Assembly: GCF_009764645.1 (NCBI RefSeq)
Contig: NZ_RWIM01000026.1
Coordinates: 1-59,514, forward strand
Direction of reading: 5' to 3'
DNA length: 59,514 nt
DNA from: Pseudomonas sp. PB106
Lineage (GTDB): Bacteria; Pseudomonadota; Gammaproteobacteria; Pseudomonadales; Pseudomonadaceae
The notes below the pieces were generated by a model that was given only the letters and a program-made list of their open reading frames with translations, was not told the origin of the DNA and made no database searches. The translations under genes were made by a program, and so were the position numbers. Positions 8,936 through 19,949 of the stretch are shown here, piece after piece; within the stretch, counting starts at the first letter, position 1, and each line of letters begins with the position of its first letter.

Positions 8936-10438
8936 GTGACTATCACCAGTCTTTTCAGAACGCCACGATCCCTGTGGGAGCTGGCTTGCCAGCGATCGGA
9001 TCAATGCGGTCCTGCTGAAATACCGAGTCGCCTGAATCGCTGGCAAGCCAGCTCCCACAAGGGGACCGTGTGTGCCTTGGCATTGGCAGTCAGCCTGGCC
9101 GGTTGTGCCGGCCTGCCCGATCAGCGTCTGGCCAACGAAGCGCTCAAGCGTGGCGACACCGCCACCGCCGCGCAGAATTACCAGCAACTGGCCGACCTTG
9201 GTTACAGCGAAGCGCAAGTCGGCCTCGCCGATATCCAGGTCGACAGCCGCGACCCTGAGCAAATGAAACAGGCCGAAGCGACTTACCGCGCTGCCGCCAG
9301 TGTTTCACCGCGTGCTCAGGCGCGTCTCGGTCGCCTGCTGGTGGCCAAACCGGGCTCCACCGAAGCCGAGCATCAGGAAGCCGAAAGCCTGCTGAAAAAA
9401 GCCGCCGCCAATGGCGAAGGCAACACGTTGATCCCGCTGGCGATGCTCTACCTGCAATACCCGCACAGCTTCCCGAACATCAACGCCCAGCAGCAGATCG
9501 ATCAGTGGCGCAAATCCGGTTTTCCGGAAGCAGGTCTGGCCCAAGTGCTGCTGTATCGCACCCAAGGCACCTACGATCAGCACCTGGATGACGTGGAAAA
9601 GATCTGCAAAGCCGCGCTCAACAGCACCGACATCTGCTACGTCGAACTGGCCACCGTGTACCAGAAACGCGCGCAGCCTGAGCAACAAGCCGAGCTGATC
9701 AAGCAGATGCAGGCCGGTTACAGCCGTGGCACCGTCACCGCGCAGCGCATCGATTCCGTGGCCCGTGTACTGGCCGATTCGACCTTGGGCAAGCCTGACG
9801 AAAAAACCGCGCAGTCGTTGCTTGAGCCGATCGCTCCAGGCTACCCGGCGTCGTGGGTGACCCTCGCGCAATTGCTGTACGACTACCCGGAACTGGGCGA
9901 CGTCGACCAGATGATGAAGTACCTCGACAACGGCCGCGCTGCTGACCAGCCGCGCGCCGAGCTGTTGCTGGGCAAGCTCTACTACGAGGGGAAAATGGTC
10001 CCGGCCGACGCCAAAGTCGCCGAAGAACATTTCCAGAAAGCCGTTGGCCGTGAAGTCGCCGCCGACTACTACCTCGGCCAGATCTATCGCCGTGGCTACC
10101 TCGGCAAGGTCTACCCGCAGAAGGCTCTCGACCACTTGCTGACCGCTGCGCGCAACGGCCAGAACAGCGCCGATTTCGCCATCGCCCAATTGTTCTCCCA
10201 AGGCAAGGGCACCCAACCCGACCCGGTCAACGCCTACGTATTCAGCCAATTGGCCAAGGCGCAAAACACCCCGCAAGCCGATGAGCTGGCGACCACCCTC
10301 GCCGCGCAACTGCCGCCCGAGCGTCTGGCCGAAGCCCAACGTCTGCTGCAACAAGAGCAAGCCAGCCGTGGCGCTCTGAACCAGAACACGCTGCAACTGC
10401 ACGCCCTGCAAGAAGAAGACGGCGAGGAAAAATTATGA
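8936..10438 (+). CDS. algK: Alginate outer-membrane lipoprotein AlgK with a REPIN inserted in its leader
   Basis: About 500 residues, some 25-30 longer than usual. AlgK is a periplasmic, lipid-anchored TPR/Sel1-repeat scaffold that localises the exporter AlgE. The lipobox is SLAGC (Cys57 from the GTG at 8936, Cys59 from the ATG at 8930), followed by [16 protein letters not shown] and helical repeats to the end. GAGG at 8924-8927 is 8 bases from the GTG but only 2 from the ATG, so the GTG is preferred. Between start and lipobox lies an 87-bp REPIN (8973-9059) translated in frame as 29 codons. Removing it leaves a normal leader of about 30 residues. The leader is thus unusually long, with its hydrophobic core only after about 45 residues. 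The stop overlaps algE by 4 bases. Confidence 0.93.
   Translation: MTITSLFRTPRSLWELACQRSDQCGPAEIPSRLNRWQASSHKGTVCALALAVSLAGCAGLPDQRLANEALKRGDTATAAQNYQQLADLGYSEAQVGLADIQVDSRDPEQMKQAEATYRAAASVSPRAQARLGRLLVAKPGSTEAEHQEAESLLKKAAANGEGNTLIPLAMLYLQYPHSFPNINAQQQIDQWRKSGFPEAGLAQVLLYRTQGTYDQHLDDVEKICKAALNSTDICYVELATVYQKRAQPEQQAELIKQMQAGYSRGTVTAQRIDSVARVLADSTLGKPDEKTAQSLLEPIAPGYPASWVTLAQLLYDYPELGDVDQMMKYLDNGRAADQPRAELLLGKLYYEGKMVPADAKVAEEHFQKAVGREVAADYYLGQIYRRGYLGKVYPQKALDHLLTAARNGQNSADFAIAQLFSQGKGTQPDPVNAYVFSQLAKAQNTPQADELATTLAAQLPPERLAEAQRLLQQEQASRGALNQNTLQLHALQEEDGEEKL
8973..9059. repeat. REPIN inside the algK signal-peptide region
   Basis: Perfect 24-base inverted arms (8973-8996 starting TGTGGGAGCTGGCTTGCCAG, and 9036-9059) around a 39-base spacer. 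The total of 87 bases equals 29 codons, so the algK frame is kept and the spacer has no stop in that frame. The same arm is present at 38511-38564 and, in single orientation, in the array at 33720-34408. Confidence 0.92.
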
Positions 10439-11916
10439 AGTTGAATCCATTTGTGAAGGCCGGTATTGGCCTCACCTTCGCGCTGATCTGGTCTTGCCCG
10501 ACACTGGCCGCGATGACTGAAACCAAGAACTTCGGCCTCGAAGTGAAAGTCACCGGCCAGTCCGAAGACGACCGTGATCTCGGCACTGCCAGCGGTGGCG
10601 ACGTCAACGGCGTCGGCCTCGATTTGCGTCCGTGGATCTACGGCGAAAGCGGCGCGTGGAGCGCCTACGCCATGGGTCAGGCCGTGACCTCGACCGACAT
10701 CATCGAAACCGACACCCTGCAACAATCCGACGGTGAACAAACCACCGACAGCGGTGATCGTGAAACCAAGAAAAACTACCTGGCGATGCGCGAGTTCTGG
10801 GTCGGCTACAGCGGCTTCACACCCTACCCCGGCGAGATCCTCAAGTTCGGTCGCCAGCGTCTGCGCAATGACGACGGCCAATGGCGCGACACCAACATCG
10901 AAGCGCTGAACTGGACGTTCGACACCACCCTGTTGCGCGCCAATGCCGGTGTTGCCGAACGCTTCAGCGAATACCGCACCGACTTGAAAGAGCTGGCGCC
11001 GAAAGACAAGGATCGCCTGCACGCCTACGCCGACGCCGCTTATCAGTGGACACCGGGCCAGTGGGTCGGCATTCGCGGTCATCACACCCACGATGACGGC
11101 AAACTCGATTACGCCGAGCCGGGCGTTCCGCGCGACTCGCTGGATAAAACCGAGAACGGCGACATCAGCTGGCTCGGCCTGACCGCCGACAGCGACGCCT
11201 ACAACTGGCGCAACACCAACACCGTCAACTACTGGGGCAGCATCACCGGCATGAGCGGCGACCGCGACACGGTCAACGCGCTGAACGCCGATGGTTCGCG
11301 CCCGGCGCAAGCCAAGCGCAGCGATGACGTTAACGGCTGGGCTACTGACATCGGTGTGCGTCTGCGCCTCGATCCGCAATGGCAAGTCGGCGGTGCCTAT
11401 GCCCGCGCCAGCGCCGATTACGAGCAGAACGGTCTGGAAAGCAACCGCTCCAACTACACCGGTACGCGCTCGCGCGTTCACCGTTTCGGCGAAGCGTTCC
11501 GTGGCGAAATGAACAACATGCAGACCGCAACGCTGTTCGGTTCGTGGATGGTCAACGACGAGTACGACGCCAGCCTGATCTACCACAAGTTCTGGCGCGT
11601 CGACGGCAACAAGCCGGTCGGCAGCAACGGCATCAATGCGGTGGAAAACAACACCGACGACGTCACCGGCGCGATCCTTTCCAGCACCTCGCTGCCGCTT
11701 GAAGACGGCAACAAGGACCTGGGTCAGGAGATGGATCTGGTCGTCACCAAGTACTTCAAGCAAGGCCTGTTGCCGGCGGCGTTGAGCCAGTCGATCGACG
11801 AGCCTTCGGCCCTCGTACGCTTCCGTGGCGGTGTGTTCAAACCGGGTGATGCCTACGGCAAGCAGGTTGATTCGTACATGCACCGCGCGTTCATCGACGT
11901 GATCTGGCGCTTCTGA
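10435..11916 (+). CDS. algE: Alginate export outer-membrane porin
   Basis: 493 residues, versus 490 in P. aeruginosa. A signal peptide of about 26-30 residues ends TLAA; the mature protein is dominated by alternating beta-strand segments and ends in WRF, the C-terminal aromatic typical of outer-membrane barrels. Characterised AlgE is an 18-stranded barrel with a highly positive pore that lets the polyanionic alginate out. The ATG overlaps the algK stop (ATGA), so the two are translationally coupled, matching the known AlgK-AlgE partnership. Confidence 0.97.
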   Translation: MKLNPFVKAGIGLTFALIWSCPTLAAMTETKNFGLEVKVTGQSEDDRDLGTASGGDVNGVGLDLRPWIYGESGAWSAYAMGQAVTSTDIIETDTLQQSDGEQTTDSGDRETKKNYLAMREFWVGYSGFTPYPGEILKFGRQRLRNDDGQWRDTNIEALNWTFDTTLLRANAGVAERFSEYRTDLKELAPKDKDRLHAYADAAYQWTPGQWVGIRGHHTHDDGKLDYAEPGVPRDSLDKTENGDISWLGLTADSDAYNWRNTNTVNYWGSITGMSGDRDTVNALNADGSRPAQAKRSDDVNGWATDIGVRLRLDPQWQVGGAYARASADYEQNGLESNRSNYTGTRSRVHRFGEAFRGEMNNMQTATLFGSWMVNDEYDASLIYHKFWRVDGNKPVGSNGINAVENNTDDVTGAILSSTSLPLEDGNKDLGQEMDLVVTKYFKQGLLPAALSQSIDEPSALVRFRGGVFKPGDAYGKQVDSYMHRAFIDVIWRF

Positions 11917-11942
11917 TGCAAACCGCCAAGGGAGTGCCCGAC

Positions 11943-13529
11943 ATGATCAGCACCAGGATAGGCTCACTCAGCCTGCTGGCCGGCGCGATGCTGCTGGCCA
12001 GCGCCGGCGCCTTCGCCAATGTGGAGCCGACGGCGCCACAACCGGCCAAGCCGGCCACCGTGGCCAAAGAACTGCAACAGGCCAAGACCTACACCGTCAG
12101 CAGCGCGCCAACCGACGCGCTGAATCTGGCCGCGCCGAAACTGCCGGACATTTCCGGCTACACCGCCGAAGCCGCCGCCGCGAAGATCGTCCGTAGCAAA
12201 CCGGGCAAGATCAGCGTGCGCCGGATGATGCAGGAAGACGCGCTGAAGGACTTCATCGGCGGCGACAACAAGATGGCTGAATGGGTGGTGCGTCAGCACG
12301 GCATCCCGCAGGCGATCTTCGTCGACGACGGCTACATGAACCTCAAGGATCTGGCAAAGAAACTGCCCAAGCAGTACTTCAGCGAGACTTCGCCTGGCGT
12401 GTATCTGTCGAAGCTGCCGATTGTGGTCGGCCGCAAAGGCATCCTCGAAATCGACGGCCAGACTCAGGAATTGCGTCTGTCGCAAGAGGCCGGCTCGTTC
12501 CTGGTCAACGACGGTCAGCTGTTTGTGCGTGACACCAAAATCACTGGCTGGCGCGAAAAGGAAAACGGCCCGGCGACCTTCCGTTCGCCGAAGGAATTCC
12601 GTCCGTTCCTGCTCGCCTGGGGCGGCACCGAGACCTACATCGTCAACAGCAAGATGGCCAGCTTCGGTTACGCCAACAGTAAGTCGTACGGCGTGAGTAT
12701 TTCCCAGTACACGCCGAACATGGCCAAGGTGCTCAAGCGCCCTGAACCGACTGGCTGGATCGTCGGCTCCGAGTTCTCCGACATGTGGTACGGCTTCTAC
12801 TGCTACGAGACCCGCGACTTCGTGGTCAAGGGCAACACTTACAAAGACAACATCGTTTACGGCATCGACCCGCACGATCGTTCCCACGGTCTGATCATTG
12901 CCGAGAACACCGTGCACGGTACGAAGAAGAAGCACGGGATCATTATTTCCCGTGAGGTCAACGACAGCTTCATCTTCAACAACAAAAGCTTCGACAACCA
13001 CCTCTCGGGCCTGGTGATCGACCGTAACAGCGTCAACAACATCATTGCCTACAACGAGATCTACAAGAACCACACCGACGGCATCACGCTCTACGAGTCC
13101 GCCGACAATTTGCTGTGGGGCAACAAGGTCATCAGCAACAAGCGCCACGGCATCCGCATTCGTAACAGCGTGAACATCCGCCTCTACGAAAACGTCGCCA
13201 TGGCCAACGGTTTGACTGGCGTTTACGGCCACATCAAGGACCTCACCGACACCGACCGCGACATCAAGCTCGACCCGTTCGATGCGCAGGTGTCGCTGAT
13301 TGTCGTTGGCGGTGAGCTGGCGGCCAATGGCAGCGGCCCGCTGTCGATCGATTCGCCTTTGAGTGTCGAGCTGTATCGCGTGTCGATGCTGGCACCGACC
13401 AAATCCAGCGGCATCAGCTTCAACGGCATCCTCGGCGAGCGCCAGGATGAGATTCTCGACCTGCTGGTGCGCCAGCAGAAAGCCGTGCTGATCGACCCTG
13501 TCGAACGCCAGACCGAAATGCAGGACTGA
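11943..13529 (+). CDS. algG: Poly(beta-D-mannuronate) C5 epimerase
   Basis: 528 residues from the ATG at 11943, preferred because AAGGGAG precedes it and it begins directly with a signal peptide (ISTRIGSLSLLAGAMLLASAGAFA); an in-frame ATG at 11916 overlaps the algE stop but has no clear ribosome site. AlgG is periplasmic and converts some mannuronate residues in the polymer to guluronate. The C-terminal two thirds form a right-handed parallel beta-helix with repeated N/G-rich turns. The catalytic signature DPHD is at residues 309-312. It also helps shield the polymer from AlgL during export. Confidence 0.96.
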   Translation: MISTRIGSLSLLAGAMLLASAGAFANVEPTAPQPAKPATVAKELQQAKTYTVSSAPTDALNLAAPKLPDISGYTAEAAAAKIVRSKPGKISVRRMMQEDALKDFIGGDNKMAEWVVRQHGIPQAIFVDDGYMNLKDLAKKLPKQYFSETSPGVYLSKLPIVVGRKGILEIDGQTQELRLSQEAGSFLVNDGQLFVRDTKITGWREKENGPATFRSPKEFRPFLLAWGGTETYIVNSKMASFGYANSKSYGVSISQYTPNMAKVLKRPEPTGWIVGSEFSDMWYGFYCYETRDFVVKGNTYKDNIVYGIDPHDRSHGLIIAENTVHGTKKKHGIIISREVNDSFIFNNKSFDNHLSGLVIDRNSVNNIIAYNEIYKNHTDGITLYESADNLLWGNKVISNKRHGIRIRNSVNIRLYENVAMANGLTGVYGHIKDLTDTDRDIKLDPFDAQVSLIVVGGELAANGSGPLSIDSPLSVELYRVSMLAPTKSSGISFNGILGERQDEILDLLVRQQKAVLIDPVERQTEMQD

Positions 13530-13539
13530 GGATAATTTT

Positions 13540-15000
13540 ATGCACCCACACTTGATCAAATTACTCAGCCTGTCGGCCCTGACCGTGGGCATTCTCGCGG
13601 CCAGCAACGGCGCCCGCGCCGATGAAGGTGCCGCCGCGACGCCGCCGAAGTTCAGCGCCGAACCGTGCTGCAATCTGTGCCCGGCTGCGCATGACGCGAA
13701 GAACTACACCACGCGGTATCAGCAGAACTTCACCACGCTGGTGCAGGCGCAAGGCGACTGGTTGTTCCGGACGCAGGAAGACCTGCGCACCGAATTCAAC
13801 ACCACCCCGGCCGGCTACAAGCGTCTGCAACAGTTGCACGATGCGTTCAAGGCCAAAGGCGTCGAGTTGGTGATTGTTTATCAGCCGACCCGTGGTCTGG
13901 TGAACCGCAACAAGCTCAACCCGCAGGAAAAAGCCGCGTTCGATTACGAGAAAGCGCTGGGCAACTACAAGACCATGCTCGGCCGTTTCGCCAAGATGGG
14001 TTACGTGGTCCCGGACCTGTCGCCGCTGACCAACGAATCGCTGCCGGACACCCTGCCCGCCCACGACTTCTACTTCCGTGGCGACCAACACTGGACACCA
14101 TACGGTGCGCAGCGCACGGCGAAAATCGTCGCCGAAAAGGTCAAGCAGATCCCGGCCTTCGCCGACGTGCCCAAGCGTGAATTCGAGACCAAACGCTCCG
14201 GGCGCATGGGCAAGACCGGCACCCTGCACAACATGGCCGGGCAGCTGTGCGGCACCAGTTACGCGATCCAGTACATGGATCAGTTCACCACCGAGCCGAA
14301 AGGTGAGGCCGGTGACGGCGACCTGTTCGGTGATTCCGGCAACCCGCAAATCACCCTCGTCGGTACTTCGCACAGCGGCAAGAACTACAACTTCGCCGGC
14401 TTCCTCGAAGAGGCCATTGGCGCCGACATTCTCAACGTTGCGTTCCCTGGCGGTGGTCTGGAAGGTTCGATGTTGCAGTACCTCGGCAGCGACGAATTCC
14501 AGAAGACCCCACCGAAGATTCTCATCTGGGAATTCTCGCCGCTATACCGCCTCGACCAGGAAACCATCTACCGCCAGATGATGTCCCTTCTCGACAACGG
14601 CTGCGAAGGCAAAGATGCGCAAATGTCCGCGAGCACCACGCTCAAGCCGGGCGGCAAACAAGAACTGCTGGTCAACAGCAAGAACCTGAACCTGCAGAAC
14701 AGCAGCCATCAGGTCGACATCCGCTTCGCCGACCCTTCGGTGAAAACCCTGCAAGCCACCCTCTGGTACATGAACGGTCGCCACGAGGACATCAAGATCG
14801 AGAAACCGGAAACCTCCGACACCGACGGTCGTTTCGCCTTTGAGCTGCGCACGGACGAAGACTGGGCCTCGCAAAATCTGCTGGCGGTCGAAGTCCAGGG
14901 CCCGGAAGCGGGCACCGCGCCGCAGAAAGTCGAAGCGAAAATCTGCAAACGCAACGTATTCCCGGGCGCTGGGCAACAAACCGCTCAGGTCGGGCAATGA
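13540..15000 (+). CDS. algX: Alginate O-acetyltransferase and scaffold AlgX
   Basis: 486 residues with an N-terminal signal peptide ending near ARA-DEG. The SGNH-like catalytic domain shows the triad Asp182 and His184 (RGDQHW) and Ser277 (VGTSHS), each exactly 8 later than Asp174/His176/Ser269 of P. aeruginosa AlgX. The C-terminal part (about 350-475) is the carbohydrate-binding domain. In the periplasm AlgX transfers acetyl groups to mannuronate and is part of the secretion complex. A GAGGAT site lies just before the start. Paired cysteines (EPCCNLC, 43-47) are near the mature N-terminus. Confidence 0.97.
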   Translation: MHPHLIKLLSLSALTVGILAASNGARADEGAAATPPKFSAEPCCNLCPAAHDAKNYTTRYQQNFTTLVQAQGDWLFRTQEDLRTEFNTTPAGYKRLQQLHDAFKAKGVELVIVYQPTRGLVNRNKLNPQEKAAFDYEKALGNYKTMLGRFAKMGYVVPDLSPLTNESLPDTLPAHDFYFRGDQHWTPYGAQRTAKIVAEKVKQIPAFADVPKREFETKRSGRMGKTGTLHNMAGQLCGTSYAIQYMDQFTTEPKGEAGDGDLFGDSGNPQITLVGTSHSGKNYNFAGFLEEAIGADILNVAFPGGGLEGSMLQYLGSDEFQKTPPKILIWEFSPLYRLDQETIYRQMMSLLDNGCEGKDAQMSASTTLKPGGKQELLVNSKNLNLQNSSHQVDIRFADPSVKTLQATLWYMNGRHEDIKIEKPETSDTDGRFAFELRTDEDWASQNLLAVEVQGPEAGTAPQKVEAKICKRNVFPGAGQQTAQVGQ

Positions 15001-15008
15001 GGTCTGCT

Positions 15009-16133
15009 ATGCGAAACTCGAAACTGAAAACTCTTTTAGCGCCGACGCTGCTCGGGCTGGCGATCTTCGCCGGCACCGCGCAGGCCGCCGCGCCACTGCG
15101 TCCACCTCAGGGCTATTTCGCGCCTGTGGATAAATTCAAGACCGGCGACCACAGCGAAGGCTGTGATGCGATGCCGACGCCGTACACCGGACCGCTGCAA
15201 TTTCGCAGCAAATACGAAGGTTCGGACAAGGCCCGCGCGACGCTGAACGTGCAGTCTGAAAAAGCCTTTCGCGACACCACCAAAGACATCACCACGCTGG
15301 AACGCGGCACCGCCAAACGCGTGATGCAGTTCATGCGCGACGGTCGTCCGGAACAACTTGATTGCACGCTGAACTGGCTGACCGCCTGGGCCAAGGCCGA
15401 TGCGTTGATGTCGAAAGACTTCAACCACACCGGCAAGTCGATGCGCAAATGGGCGCTGGGCAGCATGGCCTCTTCGTACATTCGCCTGAAATTCTCCGAC
15501 TCGCATCCGCTGGCGCAACATCAGCAGGAAGCGCAGTTAATCGAGGCATGGTTCAGCAAAATGGCCGACCAGGTCGTCAGCGATTGGGACAACCTGCCGC
15601 TGGAAAAAACCAACAACCATTCCTACTGGGCCGCATGGTCGGTGATGGCGACGTCGGTCGCGACCAACCGCCGCGACCTGTTTGACTGGGCGGTGAAGGA
15701 ATACAAGGTTGGCGTCAATCAAGTCGATGCTGACGGTTTCCTGCCGAACGAACTCAAGCGCCAGCAACGCGCCCTCGCCTATCACAACTACGCCCTGCCG
15801 CCGCTGGCGATGATCGCCAGTTTCGCTCAGGTCAACGGTGTTGATTTGCGCCAGGAAAACAACGGTGCGCTGAAGCGTCTCGGTGATCGGGTGTTGTCGG
15901 GGGTGAAAGACCCGGATGAATTCGAGAAGAAGAACGGCAAAGAGCAGGACATGACCGACTTGAAAGAGGACATGAAATTCGCCTGGCTCGAACCGTTCTG
16001 CACGCTCTACACCTGTGCGCCGGATGTGATCGAGAAGAAGCACGGCATGCAGCCGTTCAAGACCTTCCGCCTCGGCGGCGACCTGACCAAGGTCTACGAC
16101 CCGTCCCATGAAAAGGGCAACAAAGGCAGCTAG
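15009..16133 (+). CDS. algL: Periplasmic alginate lyase
   Basis: 374 residues from the ATG at 15009, which has GAGG 6 bases upstream; the in-frame ATG at 14997 overlaps the algX stop and is the alternative. A signal peptide (about 1-27) ends AQAA. Polysaccharide-lyase family 5 motifs are present: NNHSYW (about 195) and YHNYALPPL (about 250) holding the catalytic His and Tyr. AlgL cleaves alginate by beta-elimination and clears polymer that strays into the periplasm. It is the last gene before an operon-internal REP element. Confidence 0.96.
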   Translation: MRNSKLKTLLAPTLLGLAIFAGTAQAAAPLRPPQGYFAPVDKFKTGDHSEGCDAMPTPYTGPLQFRSKYEGSDKARATLNVQSEKAFRDTTKDITTLERGTAKRVMQFMRDGRPEQLDCTLNWLTAWAKADALMSKDFNHTGKSMRKWALGSMASSYIRLKFSDSHPLAQHQQEAQLIEAWFSKMADQVVSDWDNLPLEKTNNHSYWAAWSVMATSVATNRRDLFDWAVKEYKVGVNQVDADGFLPNELKRQQRALAYHNYALPPLAMIASFAQVNGVDLRQENNGALKRLGDRVLSGVKDPDEFEKKNGKEQDMTDLKEDMKFAWLEPFCTLYTCAPDVIEKKHGMQPFKTFRLGGDLTKVYDPSHEKGNKGS

Positions 16134-16137
16134 TCGC

Positions 16138-16246
16138 TGATCGTTCCCACGCTCCGCGTGGGAATGCAGCACGGGACGCTCTGCGTCCCAAAGCGTGACG
16201 CAGAGCGTCACAAGAGGCATTCCCACGCAGAGCGTGGGAACGATCA
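16138..16246. repeat. REP/REPIN element between algL and algI
   Basis: Same type as 2946-3057: outer arms GATCGTTCCCACGC and complement, inner arms around GACGCTCTGCGTC / GACGCAGAGCGTC. It is followed by two G-runs (16264-16269 and 16273-16279). Together these separate the export/lyase half of the operon from the acetylation genes. Confidence 0.85.
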
Positions 16247-16320
16247 CACCCCTCCACTACCACGGGGGGTTTGGGGGGGCTTTGGCCCTTGACTGTTGGT
16301 TCAAACATGGAGAGATCGGG

Positions 16321-17886
16321 ATGGTATTTTCATCCAACGTGTTCCTGTTTCTGTTCTTGCCGATCTTTCTCGGCTTGTACTACTTGAGCGGGCAACGCTA
16401 TCGCAACCTGCTGCTGCTGATCGCCAGCTACGTGTTCTACGCCTGGTGGCGGGTGGACTTCCTCGCGCTGTTCGCCGCCGTCACGCTGTGGAACTACTGG
16501 ATCGGCCTCAAAGTCGGTGCCGCCGGTGTCAGAACCAAACCGGCGCAGCGCTGGCTGCTGCTCGGTGTCGCAGTCGATCTGTGCATCCTCGGCTACTTCA
16601 AATACGCCAACTTCGGCGTCGACAGCATCAACGCGATGATGACCTCGGTCGGTCTTGAGCCGTTCATCCTCACCCACGTGCTGCTGCCGATCGGTATCTC
16701 GTTCTACATCTTCGAATCGATCAGCTACATCATCGACGTGTATCGCGGCGACACCCCGGCCACGCGCAACCTGATCGATTTTGCTGCATTCGTGGCGATC
16801 TTCCCGCACCTGATCGCCGGCCCGGTTTTGCGCTTCCGCGACCTCGCCGACCAGTTCAACAACCGCACGCACACCCTCGACAAGTTCTCCGAGGGCTGCA
16901 CACGGTTCATGCAGGGTTTCATCAAAAAGGTCTTCATCGCTGACACCCTCGCGGTGGTTGCTGACCATTGCTTCGCCCTTCAAAACCCGACCACGGGTGA
17001 CGCCTGGCTCGGCGCGCTGGCCTACACCGCGCAGCTGTATTTCGACTTCTCCGGTTACAGCGACATGGCCATTGGTCTGGGCTTGATGATGGGTTTCCGC
17101 TTCATGGAAAACTTCAAACAGCCTTACATCAGCCAATCGATCACCGAGTTCTGGCGCCGCTGGCACATCAGCCTGTCGACCTGGCTGCGTGACTATCTGT
17201 ACATCACCCTCGGCGGTAACCGTAAAGGCACGCTGATGACCTATCGCAACCTGTTCCTGACCATGCTTCTTGGTGGTCTGTGGCACGGCGCGAACATCAC
17301 CTACATCGTCTGGGGCGCCTGGCACGGCATGTGGCTGGCGATTGAAAAAGCGCTGGGCCTGAACACTTCGCCGCGCAGCCTCAACCCGATCCGCTGGGCA
17401 CTGACTTTCCTGCTGGTGGTCATGGGCTGGGTGATCTTCCGCGCCGAGAACCTGCACGTTGCCGGGCGCATGTACGGCGCAATGTTCAGCTTCGGCGACT
17501 GGTCGCTGTCGGAACTCAATCAGGCCAGCCTCACCGGTCTGCAAGTGGCAACTCTCGTTGTGGCGTACGTGACGCTGGCCTTCTTCGGTCTGCGTGATCT
17601 GTACACCCATCAGCCGCCGGCCAAGACCAAACCTGAAGTCAACGTCGAGGCCAACGGCCCTGCCACAGCGACGCCGGGAATGATCAAAGCCGCGCCTGGC
17701 GAAAACCCGGCGAGCATCCATGAGCCTGGCTACACCGTCGGCGTCGAAGCCCAGGTGCAACCGGCCTACTGGAGCGCGAATTGGTCCCGCTATGTGATGC
17801 GCGGCCTGATCCTGCTGCTGTTCATCGCCTCGATTCTCAAACTCTCGGCGCAAAGCTTCTCGCCGTTCCTTTACTTCCAGTTCTGA
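16321..17886 (+). CDS. algI: Alginate O-acetylation membrane protein (MBOAT)
   Basis: 521 residues from the ATG at 16321, preceded by GGAGA; the frame is open upstream into the REP element but that part is not coding. A polytopic inner-membrane MBOAT protein with about ten or more hydrophobic segments. The invariant histidine is His322 in GGLWHGAN, the same number as the essential residue in P. aeruginosa. It is thought to pass acetyl groups across the inner membrane to AlgJ/AlgX. The hydrophilic tail segment at about 450-490 is rich in Pro, Ala and Glu. Confidence 0.97.
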   Translation: MVFSSNVFLFLFLPIFLGLYYLSGQRYRNLLLLIASYVFYAWWRVDFLALFAAVTLWNYWIGLKVGAAGVRTKPAQRWLLLGVAVDLCILGYFKYANFGVDSINAMMTSVGLEPFILTHVLLPIGISFYIFESISYIIDVYRGDTPATRNLIDFAAFVAIFPHLIAGPVLRFRDLADQFNNRTHTLDKFSEGCTRFMQGFIKKVFIADTLAVVADHCFALQNPTTGDAWLGALAYTAQLYFDFSGYSDMAIGLGLMMGFRFMENFKQPYISQSITEFWRRWHISLSTWLRDYLYITLGGNRKGTLMTYRNLFLTMLLGGLWHGANITYIVWGAWHGMWLAIEKALGLNTSPRSLNPIRWALTFLLVVMGWVIFRAENLHVAGRMYGAMFSFGDWSLSELNQASLTGLQVATLVVAYVTLAFFGLRDLYTHQPPAKTKPEVNVEANGPATATPGMIKAAPGENPASIHEPGYTVGVEAQVQPAYWSANWSRYVMRGLILLLFIASILKLSAQSFSPFLYFQF

Positions 17887-17896
17887 GGGATCTGAC

Positions 17897-19072
17897 ATGA
17901 CCCGCTCATTACGCATCTTCTACATCGCCCTGTTCCTGGTGACGCTGTTGGTCCTCGGTCTGTGGTCGGTTCGCAGCTTCTTCGGCTTCAGCACCAACGC
18001 CGATGCAACCGTGCTCAACGGCCGCTGGACCAAGGCTGTGGAAACGCACTACGACGATGAATTTCCGATCAAGCGCCTGGGCACCAATCTCTGGGCCGCG
18101 CTGGATTTCAAACTGTTCAACGAAGGTCGTCCGGGCGTGGTGCTCGGTCGCGATCAGTGGTTGTACAGCGATGAGGAATTCAACCCGATCGTCAACGAAG
18201 AGCTGAACCTGCAAGGCAACTACGCGCTGGTCGAAGGCGTGCGCCAGACCCTGAAAGCAAAAGGCGTGAAACTGGTGATGGCGATCGTGCCGGCCAAGGT
18301 TCGTCTGTACCCGGAGCATCTGGGTGAAGTGAAACCGGCGAGCATCCACGAAAACCTTTATCAGGATTTCCACCATCGCGTGGCGGCCGACAAGATTCTC
18401 GCCCCTGACCTGCTCAAGCCATTGCAACAGGCCAAGCAGGGCGGCCAGCAAGTGTTCCTGCGCACCGACACCCACTGGACGCCGGAAGGCGCCGAGATTG
18501 CCGCCAACACCCTGGCGAAAACCATTGCTGACAAGTTCCCGCTCAGCGGCGAGCCACAGCGCTTCGTCACTACGCCAGCGGAGAAAGTCACGCACAAGGG
18601 CGATCTGCGCTTGTTCCTGCCGCTCGACCCGCTGTTCGAAAACCTGATGCCGGCGCAAGAGCCGCTGCAAAAGCGCAACACCGTCGCGGCTGGCGATCAG
18701 CCTGCCGGTGACGACGCGCTGTTCGCCAGCAATGAAGTGCCGGTGGCACTGGTCGGCACCAGCTACAGCGCCAACCCTAACTGGAACTTCGTCGGCGCGC
18801 TGAAACAAGCGCTGCACAGCGACGTGGTGAGCTACGCCGAAGACGGCCATGGCCCGATCCTGCCGATGCTCAGCTACCTGAAAAGCGATGACTTCAAGAA
18901 CAGCCCGCCACAGGTGCTGATCTGGGAGTTTCCTGAACGATATCTGCCTGTGAACAACGAAATCGGCGACGCCGACCCGCAGTGGGTCGCAGAGCTTAAA
19001 CAAGCCGGCGCGCGCCAACAAAACGTAGCAATCAACACTAAATCCGAGACGCCCGATCGGGCGCAAAACTGA
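17897..19072 (+). CDS. algJ: Alginate O-acetyltransferase AlgJ
   Basis: 391 residues. One N-terminal membrane anchor/uncleaved signal (about 7-28) places the SGNH-like domain in the periplasm. Triad residues are Asp191 and His193 (RTDTHW) and Ser289 (VGTSYS), one position after Asp190/His192/Ser288 of P. aeruginosa AlgJ. It is homologous to the catalytic domain of AlgX but lacks the carbohydrate-binding module, consistent with a relay role between AlgI and AlgX. It starts 10 bases after algI and ends 14 bases before algF. Confidence 0.96.
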   Translation: MTRSLRIFYIALFLVTLLVLGLWSVRSFFGFSTNADATVLNGRWTKAVETHYDDEFPIKRLGTNLWAALDFKLFNEGRPGVVLGRDQWLYSDEEFNPIVNEELNLQGNYALVEGVRQTLKAKGVKLVMAIVPAKVRLYPEHLGEVKPASIHENLYQDFHHRVAADKILAPDLLKPLQQAKQGGQQVFLRTDTHWTPEGAEIAANTLAKTIADKFPLSGEPQRFVTTPAEKVTHKGDLRLFLPLDPLFENLMPAQEPLQKRNTVAAGDQPAGDDALFASNEVPVALVGTSYSANPNWNFVGALKQALHSDVVSYAEDGHGPILPMLSYLKSDDFKNSPPQVLIWEFPERYLPVNNEIGDADPQWVAELKQAGARQQNVAINTKSETPDRAQN

Positions 19073-19086
19073 AAGAGAGGTACACC

Positions 19087-19743
19087 ATGACTTTCACTAC
19101 TACTCCTCGTCGTCTCGCTAAAAGCTTCGCACTGGTTGCTGGTCTCAGTGTGCTTTCCGTCCCAGCCTTTGCCGGTGGCGACGCCGCGCTCTACGGTCCG
19201 ACCGCACCGAAAGGCTCGACCTTTGTGCGTGTCTACAACGCCAGCAACGCTGAAGTCAGCGCGACTGTCGGCAGCACCAACCTGAGCGATGTTGCGCCAC
19301 TGGCCAGCAGCGACTTCAGCTTCATGCCGGGCGGTGACTACAGCGCCAAGGTCGGCAGCCAGACCCTGCCGGTGAAACTCGCCGGTGACCATTACTACAC
19401 CCTGGTCAACAACGCTTCCGGCGCGCCGCAACTGATCGAAGAGCCGCCGTTCAAAAACAAGCAGAAATCTTTGGTGCGCGTGCAGAACCTCAGCGACAAG
19501 CCACTGACCCTGAAGACCGCCGACGGCAAGACCGACGTGGTGCCGAACGTGGCCGCCAAGGGCCGTGGCGAACGTGAAATCAACCCGGTGAAAGTCAGCC
19601 TGGCGCTGTACGAAGGTGACAAGAAAGTCGGCGACGTAAAACCGGTCGCCCTGGAGCGCGGTGAAGCCGCAGTGCTGTACGTCACCGGCAGCGGCAGCAG
19701 CCTGTCGCCAGTCTGGGTAAAACGCCCGGTTTCGACCCGCTAA
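19087..19743 (+). CDS. algF: Alginate O-acetylation accessory protein AlgF
   Basis: 218 residues with a clear signal peptide ending PAFAGG. The mature protein is beta-rich with no enzyme motif, as known for periplasmic AlgF, which is required for acetylation and interacts with AlgJ and AlgX. GAGAGG precedes the start. It is followed by a REP pair before algA. Confidence 0.95.
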   Translation: MTFTTTPRRLAKSFALVAGLSVLSVPAFAGGDAALYGPTAPKGSTFVRVYNASNAEVSATVGSTNLSDVAPLASSDFSFMPGGDYSAKVGSQTLPVKLAGDHYYTLVNNASGAPQLIEEPPFKNKQKSLVRVQNLSDKPLTLKTADGKTDVVPNVAAKGRGEREINPVKVSLALYEGDKKVGDVKPVALERGEAAVLYVTGSGSSLSPVWVKRPVSTR

Positions 19744-19769
19744 CAAATTCCCGATGAGACGCTGATCCC

Positions 19770-19854
19770 TGTAGGAGCTGCGGCACGCTGCGATCTTTTG
19801 ACTTTGTTTTTAAAGATCAAGATCAACAGATCGCAGCCTTCGGCAGCTCCTACA
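19770..19854. repeat. REP pair, GCAGCTCCTACA type, between algF and algA
   Basis: Arms start TGTAGGAGCTGC and end GCAGCTCCTACA, with internal CTGCGATCTTTTG and CAGATCGCAG. It occupies most of the 206-base gap before algA and would form a hairpin in the polycistronic mRNA. Confidence 0.85.
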
Positions 19855-19949
19855 GGGGAATGCGGCGGCCTCTCGGTACGAGACAAAAACAAGAGTGAAA
19901 CGACACAGCGTTCGTGCCTCTAACCAATCGATTTTATGGAGTAAACAAT

